From Streptomyces sp. NBC_00708 (GTDB lineage: Bacteria > Actinomycetota > Actinomycetes > Streptomycetales > Streptomycetaceae), in the NCBI GenBank assembly GCA_036226585.1, contig CP108997.1, positions 1,426,001 to 1,490,000 on the forward strand: a stretch of 64,000 nucleotides of DNA, read 5' to 3'. The notes beneath the pieces were generated by a model. It was not told the origin of the DNA and searched no databases. It worked only from the letters and a program-made list of their open reading frames with translations. This document shows positions 50,312-59,409 of the stretch, piece after piece (position 1 is the first letter of the stretch; each line of letters starts with the position of its first letter). The translations under genes and the position numbers were made by a program.

Positions 50312-51340
50312 ATGACTTCCCATGTGCAGCACATCACCATCGACTGCGCCGACGCCTACACCCTGGGCACCTTCTGGTCGGCCGTGCTCGATGCCCCGCT
50401 CTCCGACGACGATCTGCCCGGTGACCCCGAGGCCCTGATCGAGATCCCGGGCACCGCCCTCCTCTTCGTCACCGTGCCGGACAAGAAGCAGACCAAGAAC
50501 CGCGTCCACCTGGACGTCCAGCCCCAGGACCGCACCCGGGACGAGGAGGTCGAACGGCTGCTGGCCCTCGGCGCCACCCTGGTCGGCGACCACCGCAAGC
50601 CGAACGGACGCGGCTGGGCGACCCTGGCCGATCCGGAGGGCAACGAGTTCTGCGTGGAGTGCGGCGCCGCCGAACGCGCGGCGCTCACCGGTACGCGGCT
50701 GCCGGTCACCGCCGACGACGTGACCGAGGCGGTCCGGCTGACGGTCGACACCCTCGCCGCCTCCGCTTCCGCCGACTGGCGCGTCCCGGCCGGGACCCTG
50801 ACGTGGGACTGCTGGGAGACCGCGGAGCACCTGAGCGACGACCTGTTCGCGTACGCCGTCCAGCTCGGCCCGCGCACGCCGTCGGTGGAGACCGAGGTGC
50901 CCTACCACTGGGGCCCCCGGCGCGAGGGCGGGCCGTGGAACGCGATCTTCGCCGACCCGGAGGCCGGCACGGCGGGGCTGCTCCAGACGCTGGAGGCGAG
51001 CGGCGCGCTGCTGGCCGCGATGGTGCGTACGGCCTCGCCGGCCCTCCGCTCGTACCACGGGTACGGGGTCTCCGACCCGGAGGGCTTCGCGGCCATGGGT
51101 GTCGTGGAGACCCTGGTGCACGCCCATGACATCGCGTCCGGCCTGGGCATCTCCTGGGAGCCGCCCGCCGCCCTGTGCGACCGGGCGCTGGCCCGGCTCT
51201 TCCCCGACGCGCCGGACGACGCGGACCGGTGGGCCGTGCTGCTCTGGTCCACCGGCCGCGGCGACCTTCCGGGCCGCGAGCGCGTCACCTCGTGGAAGTG
51301 GCGCAGCGCCCCGCTGGAGACGAAGACCCCGCAGGCGTGA
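50312..51340 (+). CDS. VOC-domain / DinB-like (maleylpyruvate isomerase N-domain) fusion protein
   Basis: A 342-aa protein with two modules: residues 1-115 a VOC domain (HITIDCADAYTLGTFWSAVL, ... GWATLADPEGNEFCVE) and residues 125-342 a DinB/mycothiol-type four-helix domain (TWDCWETAEHLSDDLFAYAVQ, ETLVHAHDIASGLG with His residues for metal). Such domains often use mycothiol in actinobacteria. Role unknown; detoxification is plausible. ATG 50312. Confidence 0.85.
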   Translation: MTSHVQHITIDCADAYTLGTFWSAVLDAPLSDDDLPGDPEALIEIPGTALLFVTVPDKKQTKNRVHLDVQPQDRTRDEEVERLLALGATLVGDHRKPNGRGWATLADPEGNEFCVECGAAERAALTGTRLPVTADDVTEAVRLTVDTLAASASADWRVPAGTLTWDCWETAEHLSDDLFAYAVQLGPRTPSVETEVPYHWGPRREGGPWNAIFADPEAGTAGLLQTLEASGALLAAMVRTASPALRSYHGYGVSDPEGFAAMGVVETLVHAHDIASGLGISWEPPAALCDRALARLFPDAPDDADRWAVLLWSTGRGDLPGRERVTSWKWRSAPLETKTPQA

Positions 51341-51350
51341 TGCCGCGCGG

Positions 51351-52910
51351 TTACCGGTGGGCGAACCAGTTCGCGGCCGGCAGCAGCTTCTGGTCGTAGC
51401 CGAACAGGGCCTGGTTCTCCCAGGCGTTGCCGGAGGCCGGGTCCGCCGGGTCCCAGCCGCTGCCGCCGACTGCGGTCCAGGCCGGCTCCCAGTACACCGC
51501 GCCCAGGCCCCGGCCGCCGGGGACCGCCTCGACGACGTTCAGCACGTCGCGCAGGTTGGCGGCCTGGCCCGCCGGGGTGGCCGGGTAGCCGCTGACCAGC
51601 TGGTCCGCGGTGGCGATGTTGTTCTCCAGGCCGTCGGCGCCGGCGAGGGTGTGGGCGTAGGCGGTCTCGGCGACCAGTACCGGCTTCCCGTAGCGGGAGG
51701 CGGCGTCGTCCAGGTTGGTCTGGAGGTCGGAGAGCGGTCCGTGCCAGTAGCCGTAGTACGAGAGCGCGATGACGTCGAAGGGCACGCCGTACGCCACCGC
51801 GTTGTCGAACCACCAGCGGGTGCCCGCGTTGTCGCCGCCCTTGGCCAGGTGCAGGGCCACCTGCGTACCGGAGGAGACCGCCTTGGCCGCGTTCGCGCCG
51901 GAGGTGAGGAGTCCGGCGAGCTGGGACCAGTGGTCGGTGGAGCCCTCGGGCCAGAGCATGCCGGCGTTGATCTCGTTGCCGATCTGGACCATGTCGGCGG
52001 TGGTGCCCTGCGCCTTGAGCGCGTTCAGCACGTCGTACGTGTGGTCGTAGACGTCCGTGCGCAGCTGCGCGTAGCCGTGTCCCGACCAGGCGGCGGGCTT
52101 GTTCTGCTTGCCGGGGTCGGCCCAGCTGTCGGAGTAGTGGAAGTCGACGAGCACCTTCATGCCGAGGGCCTTGGCGCGCTTGGCCATGGCCAGGACGTGG
52201 GCCTTGTCGTTGAAGCCGTCGGCCGGGTCCACCCACACCTTGAGGCGGACGTAGTTCATCCCGGCGGACTTCAGCAGGCCCATCGCGTCGCCGGTGGTGC
52301 CGCTCGCGGAGCGGTAGACGGCGCCGTGGGCCTCGTTCTTCGGGAGCGTGGAGAGGTCGCCGCCCTTGACGGTGAGGCCGGTCGCGCCGGGGACGAAGGA
52401 GATGTCGTCGAAGTTGGCCCACTCCCCCGCGTGGGCATCGGAGTTCAGGCTGATGGTGCAGGCGCCGCCGACCACCTTCACGGAGGTGACGAGACGGATC
52501 CAGGCGCCGTTGGCGGTGGGCGGCAGGTCGGTGCGCTGCTCGGCGCTGCCGCAGTTGCGCAGGGCGATGTAGGCGGAGTTCTGGCCGCCGCCGGAGCGCA
52601 CCCAGGCGCTCAGGGTGTAGGTGCCGTCCGTGAGGCCGGTGAGGTACTGGTACGTCTCCACCTTGTAGGCGGAGGCGGACCAGTGGCTGAGCCGGGTGCT
52701 GCCGCCGTGGCCGCCGGCCTCGGTGAACGAGGCGGCGTTCTGCCCGCCCGCCGAGTAGGCCGACCAGCCGGTGGAGCCCGACTCGAAGCCGGGGTTGGCG
52801 AGGGTGGTGGCGGCGTGGGCGGACTGGGCGGGCAGGGCGGCCAGCAGGAGTCCGGAGAGCGAGGCGGCCAGCGCCGCCGCTCTCTTCCTGCCGTGCTTCG
52901 TTGCGTGCAT
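51351..52910 (-). CDS. Secreted GH53 arabinogalactan endo-beta-1,4-galactanase
   Basis: A 519-aa exoenzyme. A signal peptide (to about residue 33, ALPAQSAHA), a beta-sandwich carbohydrate-binding-like N-domain (about 35-175, TTLANPGFESGSTGWS) and a GH53 barrel (about 180-519). The acid/base Glu is in VQIGNEINAGM and the nucleophile Glu in VLVAETAYA. It cuts beta-1,4-galactan side chains of pectin outside the cell. ATG 52910 follows GAAGGGA. It is downstream of the GH42 gene, same strand. Confidence 0.93.
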   Translation of the reverse strand: MHATKHGRKRAAALAASLSGLLLAALPAQSAHAATTLANPGFESGSTGWSAYSAGGQNAASFTEAGGHGGSTRLSHWSASAYKVETYQYLTGLTDGTYTLSAWVRSGGGQNSAYIALRNCGSAEQRTDLPPTANGAWIRLVTSVKVVGGACTISLNSDAHAGEWANFDDISFVPGATGLTVKGGDLSTLPKNEAHGAVYRSASGTTGDAMGLLKSAGMNYVRLKVWVDPADGFNDKAHVLAMAKRAKALGMKVLVDFHYSDSWADPGKQNKPAAWSGHGYAQLRTDVYDHTYDVLNALKAQGTTADMVQIGNEINAGMLWPEGSTDHWSQLAGLLTSGANAAKAVSSGTQVALHLAKGGDNAGTRWWFDNAVAYGVPFDVIALSYYGYWHGPLSDLQTNLDDAASRYGKPVLVAETAYAHTLAGADGLENNIATADQLVSGYPATPAGQAANLRDVLNVVEAVPGGRGLGAVYWEPAWTAVGGSGWDPADPASGNAWENQALFGYDQKLLPAANWFAHR

Positions 52911-52969
52911 CGTCGATGTCCCTTCGACCGTGCGCGGGAGTTGCCTGGGGGTGGAGCGGTCGTGCGGCC

Positions 52970-55015
52970 TCAGCCGTCGAGCCGGACGACGCGGACGGCA
53001 CCCGCCGGGACGGCGAGTTCGCCCGCGACGGGCTCGGCGGTGAGGAGTTCGGTGCCGGGGGCGTCGAGCGGCACCTTCGCCGCGTCCCCGGTGTGGTTGA
53101 TGACGAAGAGGTACGTGCCGCTCTCACCGGCCCGGGTGACGGCCTCGACGTCGTACGGAAGCGAGGTGCGGGGCGCGATGCCGGCGTCCTCGCAGGCCCG
53201 GTCGAGGACGGCGTCCAGGTCCGCGCCGCTCAGCCGGGTGGAGACGTACCAGGCGGTGCCCTCGCCGAGGCGGTGGCGGGTGACGGCGGGGCGGCCCGCC
53301 GGGATGCCGTTCGCGTAGGACCACACCGTCTCGGCGCCGCGCGGGATCACCACGTCCGACCAGAGGTCACCGGTGAGCTCCGGGCCCTCCGGGGCGCCCT
53401 CGGGGGTGATCAGGCGGACCGTTTCCCCCTCGGCGAGCGGCGAGAACTCCTCGACGGTCAGCCCCAGCACGTCCCGGAGCGGGCCCGGGTACGGCCCGGG
53501 GTGCACGGCGTCGTTCGTGTCGACGATGCCGGAGAAGTACGAGACGACGAGGGTGCCGCCGCCCTCCACGTACCGGCGCAGGTTGCGGCCGGTCTCCTCG
53601 GTGGCGAGGTAGAGGGCCGGGACGACGACCAGGGGGTGGCCGGAGAGGTCGGCGTCGGGGTGGGCGAAGTCGACGGTGAGGTGCCGGTCGTAGAGCGAGG
53701 CGTAGAACGTGTCGGCGCGCTCGCGGGCGTCGTGGTCCTGGCTGGGCCGCCACTCCAGGGACTGCGCCCACCAGGACTGCCAGTCCCAGACCATGGCCGC
53801 GTCGGCGACGGTCCGGGTGGCGCGGACGCCGTCCAGCAGGCCGATGTCCGCGCCCAGCCGGGAGACCTCGCGCCAGATCCGGGAGTCGGTGCCGGCGTGC
53901 GGGAGCATCGCCGAGTGGAACTTCTCGGCGCCGCGCCGGGACTGCCGCCACTGGAAGAACATCGCGCCCTCGGAGCCCCGGGCGACGTGGGAGAGGCTGT
54001 TGCGGGCCATCTCGCCGGGGCGCTTGGCGGGGTTGCGGGGCTGCCAGTTGACGCCGCCCGCGGAGTGTTCGAGGAGCAGCCAGGGGGCGCCGCCCGCCAC
54101 CGAGCGGGTGAGGTCGGCGGCCATGGCGAGGTTGACGTGGGTGCGGCGGCCGTCGGTGATCAGGTAGTGGTCGTTGGTGACGAGGTCGACCTCGCGCCCC
54201 CAGGCCCAGTAGTCCACCGACTCGCACTGGCTGAGGGCGGTCATGAAGTTGGTGGTGACGGGGATGCCGGGAGCGTACCGGTGCAGCAGGTCGCGCTCGG
54301 CGCGGAAGTTCTCGCGCATGGTGGCGTCGGCGAAGCGGGCGTAGTCGAGCTGCTGGGCGGGATTGCCGACGGTCGGGGTGGTGCGGGGCGGGTCGATCTC
54401 GCCGAGGTCCCGGTAGCGCTGGCCCCAGAAAGCGGTCCCCCAGGCCTCGTTGACGGCCTCGACGGTGCCGTGGCGGGCGGTGAGCCAGCGGCGGAAGTGG
54501 GCGGCGCAGTGGTCGCAGTAGCAGGCGCTGACCGGGACGCCGTACTCGTTGTGGACGTGCCACAGGGCGAGGGCCGGGTGGTTTCCGTAGCGGCGGGCGA
54601 GCTGTTCGGTGATGCCGGCCGCGGCGGCGCGGTAGTCCGGGTTGCTGTGGCAGATCGCGCCGCGCGAGCCGAAGGCGTATCGGACTCCGTCCCGGCCGGC
54701 CGGCAGGGCGTCGGGGTGTGCGCGGTAGAACCAGGCGGGCGGGGCGACGGTCGGGGTGCCGAGGTCGGCGCGGATGCCGTTGACGTGCAGCAGGTCCAGG
54801 AGCCGGTCGAGCCAGCCGAAGTCGTAGCGGCCGGGCTCGGGTTCCAGCAGGGCCCAGGAGAAGATCCCGACGCTGACCAGGGTGACGCCGGCCTCCCGCA
54901 TGAGGCGCATGTCCTCGTGCCAGACCTCCTCGGGCCACTGCTCGGGGTTGTAGTCGCCGCCGAAGGCCAGCTGGTGCAGACCCTTCGGGAACGTCGCGCG
55001 AGGGGTGTGCGGCAT
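52970..55015 (-). CDS. GH42 beta-galactosidase
   Basis: A 681-aa cytosolic enzyme with no signal peptide. GH42 text: FGGDYNPEQWPEEVW at the N-terminus, acid/base Glu in WHVHNEYG (near residue 156), nucleophile Glu in PWLLLEHSAG (near 318), and a zinc-cluster-like CYCDHC near residue 165. It would split imported galacto-oligosaccharides. AGGAGA precedes ATG 55015. It forms an operon with the GH53 gene and is divergent from the ABC importer. Confidence 0.94.
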   Translation of the reverse strand: MPHTPRATFPKGLHQLAFGGDYNPEQWPEEVWHEDMRLMREAGVTLVSVGIFSWALLEPEPGRYDFGWLDRLLDLLHVNGIRADLGTPTVAPPAWFYRAHPDALPAGRDGVRYAFGSRGAICHSNPDYRAAAAGITEQLARRYGNHPALALWHVHNEYGVPVSACYCDHCAAHFRRWLTARHGTVEAVNEAWGTAFWGQRYRDLGEIDPPRTTPTVGNPAQQLDYARFADATMRENFRAERDLLHRYAPGIPVTTNFMTALSQCESVDYWAWGREVDLVTNDHYLITDGRRTHVNLAMAADLTRSVAGGAPWLLLEHSAGGVNWQPRNPAKRPGEMARNSLSHVARGSEGAMFFQWRQSRRGAEKFHSAMLPHAGTDSRIWREVSRLGADIGLLDGVRATRTVADAAMVWDWQSWWAQSLEWRPSQDHDARERADTFYASLYDRHLTVDFAHPDADLSGHPLVVVPALYLATEETGRNLRRYVEGGGTLVVSYFSGIVDTNDAVHPGPYPGPLRDVLGLTVEEFSPLAEGETVRLITPEGAPEGPELTGDLWSDVVIPRGAETVWSYANGIPAGRPAVTRHRLGEGTAWYVSTRLSGADLDAVLDRACEDAGIAPRTSLPYDVEAVTRAGESGTYLFVINHTGDAAKVPLDAPGTELLTAEPVAGELAVPAGAVRVVRLDG

Positions 55016-55083
55016 GGGTGTCTCCTGGGCTCTTTGCTACACATACTGGGAACGTGCACACGCCTCATCGGCGGTGCTGGCCC

Positions 55084-55114
55084 AACATAACCGCACAGCA
55101 ACAACCATTGACAA
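55084..55114 (-). promoter_or_regulatory. Candidate promoter of the GH42-GH53 operon
   Basis: On the minus strand TTGTCA (55114-55109) and TATGTT (55089-55084) are 19 nt apart (or TTATGT at 18). Its -35 box overlaps the -35 box of the plus-strand promoter. Confidence 0.45.
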
Positions 55115-55138
55115 GTGTCGGTTTCGTTTCTCTACTGT
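55108..55138 (+). promoter_or_regulatory. Candidate promoter of the galactoside ABC operon
   Basis: A perfect -35 TTGACA (55108-55113) with TCTACT (55131-55136, spacing 17) or TACTGT (55133-55138, spacing 19) as -10. The LacI-type operator overlaps the -10 and +1, so repression by blocking RNA polymerase is expected. Confidence 0.6.
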
Positions 55139-55150
55139 GAACGCTCACAG
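55135..55150. promoter_or_regulatory. LacI-family operator CTGTGAACGCTCACAG
   Basis: A 16-bp near-perfect palindrome (only one centre pair off) with the CG-centred form TGTGAGCGCTCACA typical of LacI-family sites. It is placed over the -10 of the ABC operon promoter and close to the minus-strand -35. The LacI gene at 58341 is the likely regulator. Confidence 0.75.
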
Positions 55151-55196
55151 CGCACATCAGGCGCTGCACCCTCGCTTCTCGTCAGGGGAGACCTCC

Positions 55197-56513
55197 ATGA
55201 AGTACCGCATCGTCGCGACGGCCGCGGCCGCCTCGCTCGCCGCCACCGCACTGCTCACGGGCTGCGGCTCGTCGGACGACGACGGCGAAGGACCGGCCGC
55301 CTCCGGTCCCGTCTCGCTCACCTACTGGGCCTGGGCCCCCGGCCTGGACAAGGTCGCGGACATCTGGAACAAGGGCGAGGGCAGGAAGGCCGGCATCAAG
55401 GTCACGGTGAAGAAGCAGGCGTCCGGCGACGACCTGGTCACCAAGATCATCACCGCGGCGAAGGCGCACAAGGCCCCCGACCTGGTGCAGGCGGAGTACC
55501 AGGCCCTGCCCACCCTGGTCTCCAACGACGTGCTCGCCGACATATCCGAGGAGGCGGGCGACGCCGAGGACGCGTTCGCCGAGGGGGTCTGGCAGCAGGC
55601 GACCGTGGGCTCGGCCGCCCTGTACGCGCTGCCGCAGGACTCCGGCCCGCTGATGTTCTACTACCGCAAGGACCTGTTCGAGAAGTACGGGCTGTCGGTG
55701 CCCACCACCTGGGACGAGTTCGCCGAGACCGCCCGCGCGCTGAAGAAGAAGGCACCGGACAGGGACCTCACCACCTTCTCCTCCAACGACTCCGGTCTCT
55801 TCGCGGGCCTGGCCCAGCAGGCCGGCGCGAAGTGGTGGACCACCTCGGGCGACAAGTGGAAGGTCGCCATCGACGACCCGGCCACGCGGAAGGTCGCGGA
55901 CTTCTGGGGCGGGCTGGTCCAGGAGGGCGCCATCGACAACCAGCCGATGTACACCCCGGCCTGGAACAAGGCGCTCAACACCGGCAAGCAGATCGCCTGG
56001 GTCAGCGCGGTCTGGGCGCCCGGCACCCTGACCACCGCGGCCCCCGACACCGCGGGCAAGTGGGCGATGGCCCCGCTCCCCCAGTGGACGGCCGGCGAGA
56101 ACGTCACCGGCAGCTGGGGCGGCTCCTCCACCGCCGTCACCAACGACTCGGAGCACAAGGAGGCCGCGGCCACCTTCGCGAAGTGGCTGAACACCGACCC
56201 CACCGCGCTCGCCGCCCTGGTCAAGGAGAGCGGCATCTACCCCGCCGCCACCGCCGCCCAGACCGGGGGCGCGCTCGCGAAGCCGCCGGCCTACTTCGCC
56301 GGCCAGCCGGACTTCTACACCCAGGCCGCGAAGATCGCCAAGGGCACCGCCCCGGCCGCCTGGGGCCCGAACGTGAACGTCGCGTACTCCGCCTTCAAGG
56401 ACAACTTCGCCAGGGCCGCCAAGAACAGGTCCGGCTTCGCACCGGCCCTCACCGCGATGCAGGACGCCACCCTCGCCGACCTGAAGAAGCAGGGCTTCGG
56501 AGTCTCCGAGTGA
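55197..56513 (+). CDS. Sugar ABC transporter substrate-binding lipoprotein
   Basis: A 438-aa binding protein with a lipobox LLTGC (lipidated Cys23), then a family-1 solute-binding fold (SLTYWAWAPGLDKVADIWNK, YWGG..., GSWGGSSTAVTNDSEHKEAA). It should bind galacto-oligosaccharides by context. ATG 55197 with GGGGAG upstream. First gene of the importer operon, stop overlapping the permease start. Confidence 0.93.
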   Translation: MKYRIVATAAAASLAATALLTGCGSSDDDGEGPAASGPVSLTYWAWAPGLDKVADIWNKGEGRKAGIKVTVKKQASGDDLVTKIITAAKAHKAPDLVQAEYQALPTLVSNDVLADISEEAGDAEDAFAEGVWQQATVGSAALYALPQDSGPLMFYYRKDLFEKYGLSVPTTWDEFAETARALKKKAPDRDLTTFSSNDSGLFAGLAQQAGAKWWTTSGDKWKVAIDDPATRKVADFWGGLVQEGAIDNQPMYTPAWNKALNTGKQIAWVSAVWAPGTLTTAAPDTAGKWAMAPLPQWTAGENVTGSWGGSSTAVTNDSEHKEAAATFAKWLNTDPTALAALVKESGIYPAATAAQTGGALAKPPAYFAGQPDFYTQAAKIAKGTAPAAWGPNVNVAYSAFKDNFARAAKNRSGFAPALTAMQDATLADLKKQGFGVSE

Positions 56514-57436
56514 CACGCGCGCGCCGCCGGAAGCCGTACGGGGTCAAGAGCGCCCCGTACGTCTTCCTGATCCCCGCCACCGTGCTCTTCCTGCTCTTCT
56601 TCGCCCTGCCCATCGGCTACGCCGTGTACCTCTCCCTGCGCCGTACCGAGGTCAGCGGGCTCGGCCTCGGCAAGGGCGCCCGCCAGGAGGTCTGGGCCGG
56701 CTTCGCCCACTACCGCGAGGCGCTCTCCGACTCGGAGCTGCTGCACGGCGCGCTGCGCATCCTCGGCTACGGCGCGATCGTCGTGCCGGTGATGCTCGGT
56801 CTCGCCCTGCTCTTCGCCCTGCTCCTGGACACCGAACGGCTCCGGCTGCGCGGCTTCACCCGGCTGGCGATCTTCCTCCCGTACGCCATCCCGGGTGTGG
56901 TCGCCGCGCTGATGTGGGGCTTCCTCTATCTGCCGGACGTCAGTCCGTTCCACTTCGTCCTGGACAAGGCGGGGCTGCCCGCGCCGGACCTCCTGGACGG
57001 CGGACCGCTCTACGCCGCGCTCGCCAACATCGCGGTCTGGGGCGGCACCGGGTTCAACATGATCGTGATCTACACCTCGCTGCGGGCCATTCCCGCCGAG
57101 ATCTTCGAGGCGGCCCGTCTCGACGGCTGCTCGCAGCTCCAGATCGCGCTCCGGATCAAGATCCCGATGGTGGCGCCCTCGCTGGTGCTGACCTTCTTCT
57201 TCTCGGTCATCGCGACGCTCCAGGTGTTCAACGAGCCGACCACGCTGAAGCCGCTGACCAACTCCCTGTCCACTACCTGGAGTCCGCTGATGAAGGTCTA
57301 CCAGGACGCGTTCGTCAACAACGACATCTACGCGGCGGCCGCCCAGGCGGTCATCATCGCCGCCGTCACCCTGGCCCTGTCCTTCGGATTCCTCCGGGCG
57401 GCCAACTCCCGTACGAAGCAGGAGGGGTCCCAGTGA
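56510..57436 (+). CDS. Sugar ABC transporter permease (MalF-type)
   Basis: A 308-aa protein with six transmembrane helices and the EAA loop EAARLDGCSQLQIALRIKIPMV. GTG 56510 overlaps the upstream stop (GTGA). Pairs with the following permease to form the channel. Confidence 0.93.
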   Translation: MTRARRRKPYGVKSAPYVFLIPATVLFLLFFALPIGYAVYLSLRRTEVSGLGLGKGARQEVWAGFAHYREALSDSELLHGALRILGYGAIVVPVMLGLALLFALLLDTERLRLRGFTRLAIFLPYAIPGVVAALMWGFLYLPDVSPFHFVLDKAGLPAPDLLDGGPLYAALANIAVWGGTGFNMIVIYTSLRAIPAEIFEAARLDGCSQLQIALRIKIPMVAPSLVLTFFFSVIATLQVFNEPTTLKPLTNSLSTTWSPLMKVYQDAFVNNDIYAAAAQAVIIAAVTLALSFGFLRAANSRTKQEGSQ

Positions 57437-58299
57437 CCACGACGTACCCGGGGCGGCTGCCCGCGACCCGGCGCCGGTTCGCCCTCGTGCCCACCGCCGC
57501 CCTGCTGCTCGGCGCCGTCTACTGCCTGCTGCCCGTCGCCTGGATCCTCGTCGCCTCGACGAAGTCGGGCAGCGAGCTGTTCTCCACCTTCACCTTCCTG
57601 CCCGGGTCCGGCTTCGCGGACAACGTCGCCGATCTGTCGGCGTACCGGGACGGGGTGTACTGGAAGTGGATGGCCAACTCGGCCCTGTACGCCGGCGTGG
57701 GCGCGCTGCTGTCCACGGCGGTCTCCGCGGTCTCCGGGTACGCCCTGGCGGTGTACCGCTTCCGGGGCCGGGAGACCTTCTTCAACATCCTGCTCGCCGG
57801 GGTGCTGATGCCCCCGGTGATCCTCGCCGTGCCGCAGTACCTGCTGATGGCGAAGGCCGACCTCACGGACTCCTACCTGTCGGTGATGCTGCCCGTGATC
57901 CTCTCCCCGTACGGGGTGTACCTCGCCCGGATCTACGCGGCGGCGGCGGTGCCCGGCGATGTGATCGAGGCCGGGCGGATGGACGGCGGCGGCGAGTGGC
58001 GGATCTTCCGGACCATCGCGCTGCCGATGATGCTGCCGGGCCTGGTGACGGTCTTCCTCTTCCAGTTCGTCGCGATCTGGAACAACTTCCTGCTGCCGTA
58101 CATCATGCTCGGTGACGACGAGAAGTTCCCGGTCACGCTCGGTCTTTTCACCCTGCTCCAGCAGGGATCCACCACTCCGGCCCTCTATACGCTGGTGATC
58201 ACGGGGGCGCTGCTGGCGATCGTCCCGCTGATCGCCCTGTTCCTGGTCATCCAGCGATTCTGGAGCCTCGACCTGCTCTCCGGGGCCGTAAAGTCCTGA
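57433..58299 (+). CDS. Sugar ABC transporter permease (MalG-type)
   Basis: A 288-aa protein with six helices and the EAA loop EAGRMDGGGEWRIFRTIALPMM. GTG 57433 overlaps the previous stop (GTGA). No ATP-binding subunit is encoded nearby; in Streptomyces MsiK usually energises such carbohydrate importers. Confidence 0.93.
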   Translation: MTTTYPGRLPATRRRFALVPTAALLLGAVYCLLPVAWILVASTKSGSELFSTFTFLPGSGFADNVADLSAYRDGVYWKWMANSALYAGVGALLSTAVSAVSGYALAVYRFRGRETFFNILLAGVLMPPVILAVPQYLLMAKADLTDSYLSVMLPVILSPYGVYLARIYAAAAVPGDVIEAGRMDGGGEWRIFRTIALPMMLPGLVTVFLFQFVAIWNNFLLPYIMLGDDEKFPVTLGLFTLLQQGSTTPALYTLVITGALLAIVPLIALFLVIQRFWSLDLLSGAVKS

Positions 58300-58340
58300 C
58301 GGGCCCCGCCAGGACGCCACTTGATGAAAGATCACGCACC

Positions 58341-59375
58341 ATGAGCCGCACAGAACAGACCGGTACGGGACGCCGCCGGCCGCCGACGATCCATGACGTG
58401 GCGCGCGAGGCGGGGGTCTCCCGGGGCACGGTCTCCCGGGTGCTCAACGGCGGCCACAACGTCAGTCCGGCCGCGCTCGACGCGGTCAACTCGGCCATCC
58501 GCAAGACCGGTTACACGGTGAACCGGCACGCCAGGTCACTGATCACGGGCCGCTCGGACTCGGTGGCCTTCCTGCTCACCGAGCCCCAGGAGCGGTTCTT
58601 CGAGGACCCGAACTTCAATGTGCTGCTGCGGGGCTGCACCAGCGCGCTCGCCGCGCACGACATCCCGCTGCTGCTGATGATCGCGGGCACGGAGGCCGAG
58701 CGCCGCCGGAACATGCGGTACATCGCCGGTCATGTGGACGGGGTCCTGCTGGTCTCCAGCCACTCCGGCGACCCGGTCGCCGCCCAGCTGCACGAGGCCG
58801 GGGTCCCCCTCGTCGCGTGCGGGAAGCCGCTCGGGCAGGGCTCGAAGGTCAGCTATGTGGCGGCCGACGACCGCGACGGCGCCCGGGACATGGTGCGCTT
58901 CCTGTACGAGTCGGGGCGCCGCCGGATCGGTACGGTCAGCGGCCCCCTGGACACCCCGGGCGGCGTCGAGCGGCTGGCCGGCTACCGGGAGATGCTGGCC
59001 GGCTGCGGACTGCCCGCCGACGACGCGCTGATCGTGCCGGGCGACTACAGCCGGGCGGGCGGCGAGGCGGCGGCGGCGCTGCTCCTGGAGCGGGCGCCGG
59101 ACCTGGACGCGGTGTTCGTCGCCTCGGACCTGATGGCGCAGGGCGTGCTCGCGGCCCTGGAGAAGGCCGGACGCAGCGTGCCGCACGATGTCGCGGTGGG
59201 CGGGTTCGACGACTCCCCCGCCGCGCTCGCCTCCCGGCCGGCGCTGACGACGATCCGTCAGCCGTGGGACCGCATCAGCGCCGAGATGGTACGGGTGCTG
59301 CTGGCCCAGATCGGCGGGGAGGACCCCGCCGCGGTGATACTGCCCACCGAACTGGTCCGCCGCGACTCGGCGTGA
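58341..59375 (+). CDS. LacI family transcriptional regulator of the galactan locus
   Basis: A 344-aa repressor: HTH about 16-36 (TIHDVAREAGVSRGTVSRVLNG), hinge helix, and a periplasmic-binding-like domain ending in the FDDSPAALASRPALTTIRQP region that forms the effector pocket. It is the fourth gene of the importer direction, 41 nt downstream. It probably binds the CTGTGAACGCTCACAG site and is released by a galactoside. Confidence 0.94.
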   Translation: MSRTEQTGTGRRRPPTIHDVAREAGVSRGTVSRVLNGGHNVSPAALDAVNSAIRKTGYTVNRHARSLITGRSDSVAFLLTEPQERFFEDPNFNVLLRGCTSALAAHDIPLLLMIAGTEAERRRNMRYIAGHVDGVLLVSSHSGDPVAAQLHEAGVPLVACGKPLGQGSKVSYVAADDRDGARDMVRFLYESGRRRIGTVSGPLDTPGGVERLAGYREMLAGCGLPADDALIVPGDYSRAGGEAAAALLLERAPDLDAVFVASDLMAQGVLAALEKAGRSVPHDVAVGGFDDSPAALASRPALTTIRQPWDRISAEMVRVLLAQIGGEDPAAVILPTELVRRDSA

Positions 59376-59409
59376 CCGGGGGGGGCCGCGGCCGGGGATC
59401 CCCCGGTCA
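59373..59409. terminator. Hairpin between convergent LacI and aminotransferase genes
   Basis: TGACCGGGG (59373-59381) pairs with CCCCGGTCA (59401-59409); the arms overlap both stop codons and the loop is 19 nt, GC-rich. Confidence 0.4.
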
